From contig JAQTZV010000004.1 in assembly GCA_028687585.1 (NCBI GenBank), positions 166,224 through 230,223 of the forward strand: a DNA stretch of 64,000 nucleotides, given 5' to 3'. Shown here one piece after another: positions 43,803-52,488 of this stretch (positions are counted from its first letter, which is position 1; every line of letters starts with the position of its first letter). Below the pieces are notes generated by a model that was given only the letters and a program-made list of their open reading frames with translations, was not told the origin of the DNA and searched no databases. The stretch is from Desulfuromonadaceae bacterium. GTDB lineage: Bacteria > Desulfobacterota > Desulfuromonadia > Geobacterales > Pseudopelobacteraceae. The position numbers were made by a program, and so were the translations under genes.

Positions 43803-43827
43803 TTCTCACACATTCATTTGCTATCCT
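43774..43827 (+). promoter_or_regulatory. Tandem direct repeats and -10 before Spy-like gene (unit A)
   Basis: CTCCACAA at 43774, CTCCACAA at 43784, CTCCATAA at 43795 and CTCACACA at 43805 are spaced 10-11 bases, on one helix face, and end beside a -10-like TATCCT (43822-43827). This is the arrangement bound by OmpR/PhoB-type regulators replacing the -35 contact. Confidence 0.55.
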
Positions 43828-43872
43828 GCCAGCATCATCATTGACACAAATTCTGGCAAAGGAGAAAACATC

Positions 43873-44262
43873 ATGAAAAAGGGAATGATAGCAGTTGTAG
43901 CAGTTGCAGGGGCGTTGTTGGCAAGTACGGCTGTCTATGCAAATTGGGGATGGGGTGGCGGTTGCTGCACAACCGGCAACAGCCAGACGGTCAGTACCCA
44001 GAAGGTACGCAGTTTCCAGAAAGATACGGCAAAAGTACGGGAAATTCTGATGGAAAAACGGCTTGATCTTCAGGATGAGTTCACCAAAGATGTCCCTGAT
44101 GGCAAACGGATAGCATCGCTCCGCAAAGAAATCACTGACCTTCAGAGTCAACTGCAGGCAGCAGGCGACAAGTACGGTGTAGACAACTGGGCCATGGGCG
44201 GTGGCATGGGACATCGCCAGCAGATGGCCGGTGGTTGCGGATGCGGCATGTGTGGCTGGTAA
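43873..44262 (+). CDS. Periplasmic Spy/CpxP/ZraP-like metal-binding protein (unit A)
   Basis: 129 residues. Signal peptide to about residue 23 (cleavage near VYA). Mature protein begins NWGWGGGCC, then a helical hairpin (TAKVREILMEKRLDLQDEFT, IASLRKEITDLQSQL) as in LTXXQ/ZraP proteins, and a metal-binding tail MGHRQQMAGGCGCGMCGW. Probably a periplasmic chaperone and zinc- or copper-binding feedback partner of the adjacent kinase. Own promoter region with regulator repeats. Confidence 0.85.
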   Translation: MKKGMIAVVAVAGALLASTAVYANWGWGGGCCTTGNSQTVSTQKVRSFQKDTAKVREILMEKRLDLQDEFTKDVPDGKRIASLRKEITDLQSQLQAAGDKYGVDNWAMGGGMGHRQQMAGGCGCGMCGW

Positions 44263-44308
44263 CAATTGATATGTTGAAGGCACAAACTCCCTCGAACTGG
44301 TACAGCGC

Positions 44309-44647
44309 ATGACAGGAAAGACAACATTAATTGCTGCGGCGTCACTGCTTCTGACTGTGATGCTGCATACCGAAGTCTGGGCGTGTCGCGAGTGCGGCTG
44401 CAACAAAACGTATAACGGGTATTGCAACAATCAGCGATGGGGATTGTACGGGGCTCGCAAGAGCGTGTCATCGGTCGAAGAGGCTCGGCGTGACCTGACC
44501 GACTACTATGCAGACAGCGATTTAAAGGTCGGTCGAATTATCGAGAAACCCGGCTATTTCGAGGCAGAACTCCTCGACAGAAACCAGAAAAAGGCGGATA
44601 CGGTAATCATTAACAAACGGAGCGGACGAATACGCTCCATACAATGA
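44309..44647 (+). CDS. Exported PepSY-like small protein (unit A)
   Basis: 112 residues. Signal peptide ending near VWA, then a Cys-rich start (CRECGCNKTYNGYC) and a C-terminal PepSY-like strand pattern (IIEKPGYFEAELLDRNQKKA, TVIINKRSGRIRSI). Likely periplasmic; role unknown. Lies between the Spy-like and lipoprotein genes and shares their transcript. Confidence 0.72.
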   Translation: MTGKTTLIAAASLLLTVMLHTEVWACRECGCNKTYNGYCNNQRWGLYGARKSVSSVEEARRDLTDYYADSDLKVGRIIEKPGYFEAELLDRNQKKADTVIINKRSGRIRSIQ

Positions 44648-44660
44648 AGGGGAAGACGAA

Positions 44661-45563
44661 ATGAACAAAGTATTGTGTTTAGGTGTCGCAGTAGTGGCTC
44701 TCTCAGGGACTTTGGCCGGATGTGGCGGTGGTGGCGGTGGAGGTACGACTGCTGGAACCAGTACCGTAAGTGGTGTCGTAGCAGACGGATATCTGCGTAA
44801 CGCTGAACTGTTCATGGATTTGAATGGCAATTATCAGTGGGATGCAGGCGAGCCGAAAACGGTAACTGGCCAGGGAGGTGCCTACCACCTGGATGTTGCG
44901 CCTGACCTTGTCGGCAGATACCCGATTGTTGTCCGTGCCATTGCCGGGCAGACCGTAGATGAGGATCACCCTTCATCTCCGATTGCCAACAGTTATATCC
45001 TGTGCGCGCCATCCTCGAACACGGCGTTCATCAGCCCGATGTCAACCCTTATCCAGCAGAAACTGGCGGGCAATCCCGGCATGACCATGGCTGATGCCAT
45101 GATCCAACTGCGCAATCAACTCAATCTACCTGTTGGCACAGATATGTTCGGCAACTATGTCAGCGGGTCACAGAGCGGTCAGTATGCTGCGAATTACCAG
45201 ACCATGTATCAGGTCGCGACGCAGATGGCAGATTTGATGGCCCAGCAGGCGCCGCTGGTCATGACCGGCACCGGCGTCAATCTGAGTCGTTATCAAGCCA
45301 TGATGGGACAGATGAACCTCTACATGCCGCAGATTGTCCAGAATGCCACGAACGGCCTTCCCATCACCAGCCCAACTATGACTACCTTTTGCAATCAGAT
45401 GGCCACATTCCTGCAAAATACCGGCACCGGAGCAGGTTTCGGCAACTATTCGGCGATGTTCAGGAATTATACCAGCCGGAATTCGTTTTGGAGCAACACT
45501 GGCGGTATGTGGCAACCTGGCGGGATGATGGGCTCTGGTTGGGGAATGACGGGAATGAGATAG
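44661..45563 (+). CDS. Met-rich lipoprotein (unit A)
   Basis: 300 residues. Lipobox LAGC at residues about 18-21 followed by a poly-Gly spacer. Residues about 35-90 form a carboxypeptidase-regulatory-like module (VADGYLRNAELFMDLNGNYQ, WDAGEPKTV). The rest is Met/Gln/Asn-rich (QMADLMAQQAPLVM, QAMMGQMNLYMPQI) ending in GGMMGSGWGMTGMR, which could bind copper or silver through methionine. Outer-membrane or periplasmic anchor. Confidence 0.8.
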   Translation: MNKVLCLGVAVVALSGTLAGCGGGGGGGTTAGTSTVSGVVADGYLRNAELFMDLNGNYQWDAGEPKTVTGQGGAYHLDVAPDLVGRYPIVVRAIAGQTVDEDHPSSPIANSYILCAPSSNTAFISPMSTLIQQKLAGNPGMTMADAMIQLRNQLNLPVGTDMFGNYVSGSQSGQYAANYQTMYQVATQMADLMAQQAPLVMTGTGVNLSRYQAMMGQMNLYMPQIVQNATNGLPITSPTMTTFCNQMATFLQNTGTGAGFGNYSAMFRNYTSRNSFWSNTGGMWQPGGMMGSGWGMTGMR

Positions 45564-45691
45564 TTCTATCGATCTACTAGTGATGAGTATTATTAGTTTA
45601 AGAATGGCAACGCAAAGATGATGCCTGAGTATTGGTATTTTGACCCTGCATTAGAATAATCCAGTGTAAGTTTTGCAAAACTATGGAGAAA

Positions 45692-45763
45692 GCTTAACAC
45701 TCCGTCGGAGTGTAACAGCCTGTTATTTAAGGGATTACGTGCAAATTCAGGGGTGTGTTAACC
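45692..45763. repeat. Unit A/B joint with attC-like inverted repeat
   Basis: GCTTAACAC (45692-45700) and GTGTTAACC (45755-45763) form an 8-of-9 inverted repeat around 54 bases that contain a smaller palindrome ACACTCCG / CGGAGTGT. The corresponding joint at 51940-52011 has perfect 9-bp arms but a different interior. Confidence 0.6.
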
Positions 45764-45804
45764 TTTCTCTACTATACCCACTTAAAACGGCACTCGTTCT
45801 CAAT
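45748..45804 (+). repeat. 57-bp junction repeat, copy 3
   Basis: Identical to copies 1 and 4. Starts unit B; the sequence left of CAGGGG is unrelated to comM here. Confidence 0.9.
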
Positions 45805-46237
45805 TCAAATTCCTCTCGAAAAACAGCAGCTTCCCGGTTATCCCGAATTTCCAATCACAGTTGGTGAACACATCCGTAAGAAACGAATGGACCTCGGTCT
45901 CCTCCAGAGAGAAGTAGCAGAGATCATCGGTGTCACCGAATCCTCTGTCTGGAACTGGGAACATGGCACCGAACCGGAACTGCAATATAATCCAAGTATT
46001 ATCAAATTTCTAGGTTATATTCCGTTCGACTGCCCGGATGACACTGTTGGTAGGCTTGCTTGGTACAAGAAAGCGATGGGGATGAACCTGGATCTTCTGG
46101 GAGAAGCTATGGGCCGTGATCCGGAACAGCTATCTGACTGGCTGAGTGGTCGGCACAATCCGTTCAGGAAGAACCGGGAGAAGATCGAACTGTTCTTGGA
46201 AAACCAGAAAACCTTCCTTCTGTCAGAGAAAGAATAA
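45755..46237 (+). CDS. XRE-type HTH protein, copy B
   Basis: 160 residues, same protein as the copy at 39507; the base changes between the two lie in the first 140 bases and are almost all silent. Same GTG start inside the junction repeat. Diverges slightly from copy C at 52003. Confidence 0.8.
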   Translation: MLTFLYYTHLKRHSFSIQIPLEKQQLPGYPEFPITVGEHIRKKRMDLGLLQREVAEIIGVTESSVWNWEHGTEPELQYNPSIIKFLGYIPFDCPDDTVGRLAWYKKAMGMNLDLLGEAMGRDPEQLSDWLSGRHNPFRKNREKIELFLENQKTFLLSEKE

Positions 46238-46493
46238 CGGATACTTTCTCTCGTACAGGGAAATTTTTCAGAATCGGGGCTTCCAGTACAACCCACCATC
46301 AGAAATCATCATTGACCTTCACCACTCTGCGAACCTCTTGGGCAATCGTCGGCGTCAAGTTGATAGTCACAGGTGCTTTTGCAAATGCATATATCACTCT
46401 CTCCCCCAACTCCAGAAGAATTTTGACGTAGTCCGGAAGAGGCCGGTGCAGTGAATCGAACCGCCGAAAGTCGTACACACCGGTCACTATTGC
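46238..46493. other. Gap after HTH gene with convergent ORF tail (unit B)
   Basis: Same as 39990-40245: minus-strand tail ending RRVVKVNDDF and no complete gene. Confidence 0.45.
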
Positions 46494-46544
46494 TTGACAG
46501 ATTGTTCCCGAGAGGTTTATATTGACAGTTGAACAACCACTCAA
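46494..46544 (+). promoter_or_regulatory. arsR promoter and operator (unit B)
   Basis: Exact copy of 40246-40296: TTGACA, 18 bases, TATATT, then the AGTTGA/TCAACT dyad at the start site. Confidence 0.68.
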
Positions 46545-46558
46545 CTATAGAGGCTCGA

Positions 46559-46927
46559 ATGTCTGAATTCACTATCTGCTCAATAAACCTAATTAACGAG
46601 GCAAAGGTAACTGCTGTCAGGAACGTCACTCCACCGGAAGCAATACTGGTTCGCCTTGCCGAAACGTTCAAGGTGCTTGGCGACCCCACCCGAGTCCGTA
46701 TTCTCCACGCTCTTTCCTTGGAAGAACTCTGCGTTTGCGACATCGCCAGTCTCTTGGGAACCACAAAATCGGCCATATCCCATCAACTGCGGCTGCTCCG
46801 CTCCCTGCGGATCGTCAGGCATCGGAAAGATGGCCGGATCGTCTACTATTCGCTGGATGACAGCCATGTCGGCAATCTCCTCCGAGAAGGTCTCAGTCAC
46901 ATCACATCACAAGGAGAATTGCCATGA
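46559..46927 (+). CDS. ArsR/SmtB-family metal-responsive repressor (unit B)
   Basis: Identical to the protein at 40311. With two identical repressors, both operators would be controlled by a common pool, doubling output after derepression rather than creating separate control. Confidence 0.92.
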   Translation: MSEFTICSINLINEAKVTAVRNVTPPEAILVRLAETFKVLGDPTRVRILHALSLEELCVCDIASLLGTTKSAISHQLRLLRSLRIVRHRKDGRIVYYSLDDSHVGNLLREGLSHITSQGELP

Positions 46928-47319
46928 TTCGAAAAGTCAGTGTCGCGTTCACCGGTGGCGCTCTCGGTGGTTTCGTTGACAGTTTCAACATCTGGTTCAT
47001 GGGTACAGTCGGCATCAGTGACCTGATCGGTCTGTCCATGAAGCCTGACTTCACCGCTCCCTGGCTCTATCAGCGAATGGTCTGGGGTGGTATCTGGATG
47101 TTGCTGCTCCTGCTGCCATTGCTCAAGAAAAAAGTGTTGCTGCGCGGCTGCCTCTTCAGCCTCCTGCCATCAGCCATGATGCTCTTCATGGTATTACCGG
47201 AGATGGGCAAAGGGATGCTGGGGCTTGGATTCGGGGCTGTTACGCCCGTCGTCGTCATCGGCTTGAACTGCATCTACGGGATTGTGGCATCTCTGTGGTT
47301 CAGGCAGGGGACTCACTGA
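46924..47319 (+). CDS. Small four-span membrane protein (unit B)
   Basis: Identical to the protein at 40676; family not recognised. Overlaps arsR by 4 bases. Confidence 0.75.
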   Translation: MIRKVSVAFTGGALGGFVDSFNIWFMGTVGISDLIGLSMKPDFTAPWLYQRMVWGGIWMLLLLLPLLKKKVLLRGCLFSLLPSAMMLFMVLPEMGKGMLGLGFGAVTPVVVIGLNCIYGIVASLWFRQGTH

Positions 47320-47320
47320 C

Positions 47321-47995
47321 ATGGCAACTATTGAACGCAACAACCTTCTCGCCCGGGCCAACCTATTGGCGGTGCTTACCATCGGCTACAATCTGGTGGA
47401 GGGTGTCGTATCCATGGCTCTGGGGGCTGCCGATGAGACTTTGGCTCTGTTCGGCTTCGGGGTCGATTCATTCATCGAGGTCATCTCGGCCATAGGTGTC
47501 TGGCATATGATCAGACGGATACAAGCAAACAACGGAGAAACAAAAGATGCCTTCGAGCAGCGGGCGCTCAAGATCACCGGTGGCGCCTTTTATCTCCTGA
47601 CAGTCGGTCTGATTGTCACAGCGATCATGAACATGGTCTCGCAGCATAGGCCAACAACAACCTTCTGGGGGATCGTAGTCTCTCTGGTTTCCATATCATT
47701 CATGTGGCTGTTGATCCATCACAAAACCAAGGTCGGCACGGCACTGAACTCACCGGCCATCCTTGCCGATGCAGCCTGCTCAAGGGCGTGTGTGTATCTG
47801 TCGGTCGTTCTGCTGATAGCGAGTGTCGGTTTCCAACTAACCGGCATAGGCAGCCTTGACGCCATCGGCGCATTGCTGATCGCCTGGCTCACGTTCAAAG
47901 AGGGACGGGAGTCTTTCGGCAAAGCGAATGGCATGACCTGCTCATGTAGTTGCAGTTGCAGCGCAAAACCCGCCATGGAGTGTAGCGAGAAATGA
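47321..47995 (+). CDS. CDF-like cation transporter with Cys-rich tail (unit B)
   Basis: Identical to the protein at 41073, including the DAAC site and CSCSCSC tail. Confidence 0.82.
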   Translation: MATIERNNLLARANLLAVLTIGYNLVEGVVSMALGAADETLALFGFGVDSFIEVISAIGVWHMIRRIQANNGETKDAFEQRALKITGGAFYLLTVGLIVTAIMNMVSQHRPTTTFWGIVVSLVSISFMWLLIHHKTKVGTALNSPAILADAACSRACVYLSVVLLIASVGFQLTGIGSLDAIGALLIAWLTFKEGRESFGKANGMTCSCSCSCSAKPAMECSEK

Positions 47996-48687
47996 CTGGC
48001 TCGATCCTCCTCGTCGAAGATGACATCAGAATTGCGGAAATTGCGATAGCCTATCTTGAGCGGGCGGGTTTCAAGGTGATGCATGTTGCCAACGGTCGTG
48101 CAGCAATCGAGCGGATCGCGACCGATCCGCCATCACTGGTGTTGCTGGATCTCATGCTGCCTGACCTGAGCGGTGAGGCGATCTGCCGTGAGTTGAAAGA
48201 GATAGCCGATATCCCGGTCGTCATAGTGTCATCGAAGGCTTCAGAGGAAGAACGACTGGCAGGGTTCGCCCTTGGTGCCGACGATTATATCGTCAAGCCG
48301 TTCAGTCCCCGCGAACTTGTGGCACGAGTCCAGGCGGTGCTAAAGCGTGCCGGCGTTTCGGAGAACGGCATGCGGCTCAGTTTCAACGCCGGGGAACTCA
48401 TTATCGATGACCGCAGCCATACGGTGACCTGTCGAGGTGCTGCCATCCGATTAACTGCGGTTGAGTTCAAGATCCTCCTTGTCCTTGCAGCGACGCCGGC
48501 AAAAACGTTCACCCGCGAGGAACTGGTAGACAAAGCGATGGGATACCACTTCGATGGTTATGAACGAAACATCGACAGCCACATCAAAAACATTCGCCAG
48601 AAACTGGGTGACAGCACCAAGGCTCCTATGTTCCTGATCACGATGTACGGCCTCGGTTACCGGTTCGGCGGCGTTCGGGATGTTTAA
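47992..48687 (+). CDS. OmpR/PhoB-family response regulator (unit B)
   Basis: Identical to the protein at 41744. Overlaps the kinase gene by 8 bases. Confidence 0.95.
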   Translation: MTGSILLVEDDIRIAEIAIAYLERAGFKVMHVANGRAAIERIATDPPSLVLLDLMLPDLSGEAICRELKEIADIPVVIVSSKASEEERLAGFALGADDYIVKPFSPRELVARVQAVLKRAGVSENGMRLSFNAGELIIDDRSHTVTCRGAAIRLTAVEFKILLVLAATPAKTFTREELVDKAMGYHFDGYERNIDSHIKNIRQKLGDSTKAPMFLITMYGLGYRFGGVRDV

Positions 48688-50050
48688 GAAGTTACTTTTC
48701 ATACTCCTGTTCATGGCCGGCCTAGGTGTTTCATCGGCAGTCCTGCTCCGTGAACTGGTCGAGCGCGACTTCAGCCGCATGACCGAAGCAGAGCAGGAGG
48801 ACCGAGTCTCCTGGGTTGTTGCCGATCTGGAATCTACCTTTGCCAAACAGAAAGGGTGGTACCCGGAGATGGCGGTCGAGGACGCTGTCTGGGCGTTGCA
48901 ACTAGGGTTGGAGACCAGGGTACGAGACCGCGACGGCAGCATCGTCATGGAAACGACCAAAGCACTGACGTCATTGTCTCCTGAACAACAAGCCCGTCTT
49001 CAAGGCGAAGCACGTGTTAGTCAAGTTCCTGGCAAAGGGGATTTCCATACCTATCCGTTGTTTTTGCATGGTGATGAGGTCGGGCAACTGGAAGTCAGAT
49101 TCCTGCCCGATCACCGCAACAGTTTCTTTGTGACCCGCACCAATCACCTCCTGGCTTACTCGGCCATACTCCTTGGCGTCGTTGCCTGCATACTGAGTGT
49201 TCTGCTTGCACGCCGTTTGAGCCGTCCCATCGTCAGGTTATCGCAAGCCGCCCATAACATCAGCCAGGGCAATCTGAGCGAACGGGTCGAGATCCCGGGT
49301 AGCGATGAACTGACCGTCCTTGGCCAATCGTTCAATCAGATGGCCCACACGCTTCACGTGCAAAACAAACTGCGCAAACAAGTTTTCGCCAACCTTGCCC
49401 ATGAACTGCGCACACCCCTGACTATCATGCGCGGGCAACTTGAAGGAATTCTGGACGGCGTCATCGCCAATGACGAATCGCGCATCAGTCTGCTCCTTGA
49501 GGAGAGCCAGCGACTCACCAATATTGTCGCATCGATGGAGGAATTCTTTCAGGCGCAGGCCAGCGCCCTTACTCTTTCTCCTGCCGATCTGGACATTCGG
49601 CAAATCTTCGACAATCTAGCCAGGAATTTTGAAGCCATCGCCATTGATAAAGAGGTCGGTATCCGGATCGATACTGACGACGGTGTCATGGCGCATGCCG
49701 ACCCGGAGCGGCTCACCCAGATTCTCATAAACCTGGTCAGCAATAGCCTGAAGGCAACTCCGCCGGGCGGTGCCATCACTCTGGGTGGCGAGAGGTCTCC
49801 TCGCGGCTGCATCATCACTGTCGCCGACACCGGCTGCGGTATCGCAACGGAGGATCTCCCGCTGGTATTCGAGCGTTTCTATCGCGGCAAAGACGGCGGG
49901 CTCGGACTCGGGCTGGCGATTGTCAGGGAGTTGGTGGATGCGCATGGCGGCACCATAACAGTAACAAGCGAACAAGGAGTCGGTACAACTTTTACAATCC
50001 TGTTTCCCGATACGCCGAAAACTCCACAATTCTCCACAACTGCTCCATAA
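48680..50050 (+). CDS. Two-component sensor histidine kinase (unit B)
   Basis: Identical to the protein at 42432: two spans, periplasmic sensor, HAMP, HisKA, HATPase. Confidence 0.95.
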   Translation: MFKKLLFILLFMAGLGVSSAVLLRELVERDFSRMTEAEQEDRVSWVVADLESTFAKQKGWYPEMAVEDAVWALQLGLETRVRDRDGSIVMETTKALTSLSPEQQARLQGEARVSQVPGKGDFHTYPLFLHGDEVGQLEVRFLPDHRNSFFVTRTNHLLAYSAILLGVVACILSVLLARRLSRPIVRLSQAAHNISQGNLSERVEIPGSDELTVLGQSFNQMAHTLHVQNKLRKQVFANLAHELRTPLTIMRGQLEGILDGVIANDESRISLLLEESQRLTNIVASMEEFFQAQASALTLSPADLDIRQIFDNLARNFEAIAIDKEVGIRIDTDDGVMAHADPERLTQILINLVSNSLKATPPGGAITLGGERSPRGCIITVADTGCGIATEDLPLVFERFYRGKDGGLGLGLAIVRELVDAHGGTITVTSEQGVGTTFTILFPDTPKTPQFSTTAP

Positions 50051-50075
50051 TTCTCACACATTCATTTGCTATCCT
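50022..50075 (+). promoter_or_regulatory. Tandem direct repeats and -10 before Spy-like gene (unit B)
   Basis: Exact copy of 43774-43827, four CTCCACAA-like repeats spaced 10-11 bases followed by TATCCT. Confidence 0.55.
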
Positions 50076-50120
50076 GCCAGCATCATCATTGACACAAATT
50101 CTGGCAAAGGAGAAAACATC

Positions 50121-50510
50121 ATGAAAAAGGGAATGATAGCAGTTGTAGCAGTTGCAGGGGCGTTGTTGGCAAGTACGGCTGTCTATGCAAATTGGGGATG
50201 GGGTGGCGGTTGCTGCACAACCGGCAACAGCCAGACGGTCAGTACCCAGAAGGTACGCAGTTTCCAGAAAGATACGGCAAAAGTACGGGAAATTCTGATG
50301 GAAAAACGGCTTGATCTTCAGGATGAGTTCACCAAAGATGTCCCTGATGGCAAACGGATAGCATCGCTCCGCAAAGAAATCACTGACCTTCAGAGTCAAC
50401 TGCAGGCAGCAGGCGACAAGTACGGTGTAGACAACTGGGCCATGGGCGGTGGCATGGGACATCGCCAGCAGATGGCCGGTGGTTGCGGATGCGGCATGTG
50501 TGGCTGGTAA
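50121..50510 (+). CDS. Periplasmic Spy/CpxP/ZraP-like metal-binding protein (unit B)
   Basis: Identical to the protein at 43873. Confidence 0.85.
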   Translation: MKKGMIAVVAVAGALLASTAVYANWGWGGGCCTTGNSQTVSTQKVRSFQKDTAKVREILMEKRLDLQDEFTKDVPDGKRIASLRKEITDLQSQLQAAGDKYGVDNWAMGGGMGHRQQMAGGCGCGMCGW

Positions 50511-50556
50511 CAATTGATATGTTGAAGGCACAAACTCCCTCGAACTGGTACAGCGC

Positions 50557-50895
50557 ATGACAGGAAAGACAACATTAATTGCTGCGGCGTCACTGCTTCT
50601 GACTGTGATGCTGCATACCGAAGTCTGGGCGTGTCGCGAGTGCGGCTGCAACAAAACGTATAACGGGTATTGCAACAATCAGCGATGGGGATTGTACGGG
50701 GCTCGCAAGAGCGTGTCATCGGTCGAAGAGGCTCGGCGTGACCTGACCGACTACTATGCAGACAGCGATTTAAAGGTCGGTCGAATTATCGAGAAACCCG
50801 GCTATTTCGAGGCAGAACTCCTCGACAGAAACCAGAAAAAGGCGGATACGGTAATCATTAACAAACGGAGCGGACGAATACGCTCCATACAATGA
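50557..50895 (+). CDS. Exported PepSY-like small protein (unit B)
   Basis: Identical to the protein at 44309. Confidence 0.72.
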   Translation: MTGKTTLIAAASLLLTVMLHTEVWACRECGCNKTYNGYCNNQRWGLYGARKSVSSVEEARRDLTDYYADSDLKVGRIIEKPGYFEAELLDRNQKKADTVIINKRSGRIRSIQ

Positions 50896-50908
50896 AGGGG
50901 AAGACGAA

Positions 50909-51811
50909 ATGAACAAAGTATTGTGTTTAGGTGTCGCAGTAGTGGCTCTCTCAGGGACTTTGGCCGGATGTGGCGGTGGTGGCGGTGGAGGTACGACTGC
51001 TGGAACCAGTACCGTAAGTGGTGTCGTAGCAGACGGATATCTGCGTAACGCTGAACTGTTCATGGATTTGAATGGCAATTATCAGTGGGATGCAGGCGAG
51101 CCGAAAACGGTAACTGGCCAGGGAGGTGCCTACCACCTGGATGTTGCGCCTGACCTTGTCGGCAGATACCCGATTGTTGTCCGTGCCATTGCCGGGCAGA
51201 CCGTAGATGAGGATCACCCTTCATCTCCGATTGCCAACAGTTATATCCTGTGCGCGCCATCCTCGAACACGGCGTTCATCAGCCCGATGTCAACCCTTAT
51301 CCAGCAGAAACTGGCGGGCAATCCCGGCATGACCATGGCTGATGCCATGATCCAACTGCGCAATCAACTCAATCTACCTGTTGGCACAGATATGTTCGGC
51401 AACTATGTCAGCGGGTCACAGAGCGGTCAGTATGCTGCGAATTACCAGACCATGTATCAGGTCGCGACGCAGATGGCAGATTTGATGGCCCAGCAGGCGC
51501 CGCTGGTCATGACCGGCACCGGCGTCAATCTGAGTCGTTATCAAGCCATGATGGGACAGATGAACCTCTACATGCCGCAGATTGTCCAGAATGCCACGAA
51601 CGGCCTTCCCATCACCAGCCCAACTATGACTACCTTTTGCAATCAGATGGCCACATTCCTGCAAAATACCGGCACCGGAGCAGGTTTCGGCAACTATTCG
51701 GCGATGTTCAGGAATTATACCAGCCGGAATTCGTTTTGGAGCAACACTGGCGGTATGTGGCAACCTGGCGGGATGATGGGCTCTGGTTGGGGAATGACGG
51801 GAATGAGATAG
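50909..51811 (+). CDS. Met-rich lipoprotein (unit B)
   Basis: Identical to the protein at 44661. Confidence 0.8.
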   Translation: MNKVLCLGVAVVALSGTLAGCGGGGGGGTTAGTSTVSGVVADGYLRNAELFMDLNGNYQWDAGEPKTVTGQGGAYHLDVAPDLVGRYPIVVRAIAGQTVDEDHPSSPIANSYILCAPSSNTAFISPMSTLIQQKLAGNPGMTMADAMIQLRNQLNLPVGTDMFGNYVSGSQSGQYAANYQTMYQVATQMADLMAQQAPLVMTGTGVNLSRYQAMMGQMNLYMPQIVQNATNGLPITSPTMTTFCNQMATFLQNTGTGAGFGNYSAMFRNYTSRNSFWSNTGGMWQPGGMMGSGWGMTGMR

Positions 51812-51939
51812 TTCTATCGATCTACTAGTGATGAGTATTATTAGTTTAAGAATGGCAACGCAAAGATGATGCCTGAGTATTGGTATTTTGACCCTGCATT
51901 AGAATAATCCAGTGTAAGTTTTGCAAAACTATGGAGAAA

Positions 51940-52011
51940 GGTTAACACTCTGTCAAAGTGTAACAGCCTGTTATTCCGATGTTTACGTGCAATTTCAGGG
52001 GTGTGTTAACC
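51940..52011. repeat. Unit B / third copy joint with perfect inverted repeat
   Basis: GGTTAACAC (51940-51948) and GTGTTAACC (52003-52011), perfect 9-bp arms 54 bases apart. The interior palindrome seen in the first joint is reduced to ACACT/AGTGT. Confidence 0.6.
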
Positions 52012-52052
52012 TTTCTCTACTATACCCACTTAAAACGGCACTCGTTCTCAAT
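51996..52052 (+). repeat. 57-bp junction repeat, copy 4
   Basis: Identical to copies 1 and 3. Starts the third, truncated unit. Confidence 0.9.
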
Positions 52053-52488
52053 TCAAATTCCCCTCGAAAAACAGCAGCTTCCCGGTTATCCCGAATTTCC
52101 AATCACAGTCGGTGAACACATCCGCAAGAAACGCATGGATCTCAGTCTCCTCCAGAGAGAAGTAGCCGAGATCATCGGCGTCACCGAATCCTCTGTCTGG
52201 AACTGGGAACATGGCACCGAACCAGAATTGCAATATAATCCAAGTATTATCAAATTTCTAGGTTATATTCCGTTCGACTGCCCGGATGACACAGTGGGGC
52301 GGCTTGCATGGTACAAGAAAGCGATGGGGATGAACCTGGATCATCTTGGCGAAGCAATGGGCCGTGATCCGGAGCAACTGTCGGACTGGCTGAGTGGAAG
52401 GCATAACCCGTTTAGAAAGAACAGAGAGAAGATAGAATTGTTCCTGCAAAACCAGAAAACTTTCCTTCTGACAGAGAAAAAACTGTGA
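52003..52488 (+). CDS. XRE-type HTH protein, copy C
   Basis: 161 residues, about 95% identical to copies A and B (changes such as LDHLGEAMG for LDLLGEAMG and a TEKKL end). It stands alone: the metal module does not follow. Since it differs throughout and not only at its start, it is an older copy than the A/B duplication. Confidence 0.8.
   Translation: MLTFLYYTHLKRHSFSIQIPLEKQQLPGYPEFPITVGEHIRKKRMDLSLLQREVAEIIGVTESSVWNWEHGTEPELQYNPSIIKFLGYIPFDCPDDTVGRLAWYKKAMGMNLDHLGEAMGRDPEQLSDWLSGRHNPFRKNREKIELFLQNQKTFLLTEKKL

Larger units (their letters stand above)
39500..45747 (+). repeat. Tandem unit A of 6,248 bp
   Basis: First of two direct repeats with period exactly 6,248 bp. All predicted proteins on both strands from about 39640 onward are identical to unit B, and sampled base lines agree. 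Differences cluster in the first 140 bases (six seen) and in the last 60 bases (about a quarter of positions). Confidence 0.95.
45748..51995 (+). repeat. Tandem unit B of 6,248 bp
   Basis: Second direct repeat, same length to the base as unit A. See unit A for the comparison; the coding body appears identical while the ends do not. Confidence 0.95.

Noticed and set aside
39500..52011. Classical integron cassette array
   Set aside because: Units of 6.2 kb with nine genes, a core site GTTAACC that breaks the GTTRRRY rule, and no integrase in the window. Retained only as a weak hypothesis.
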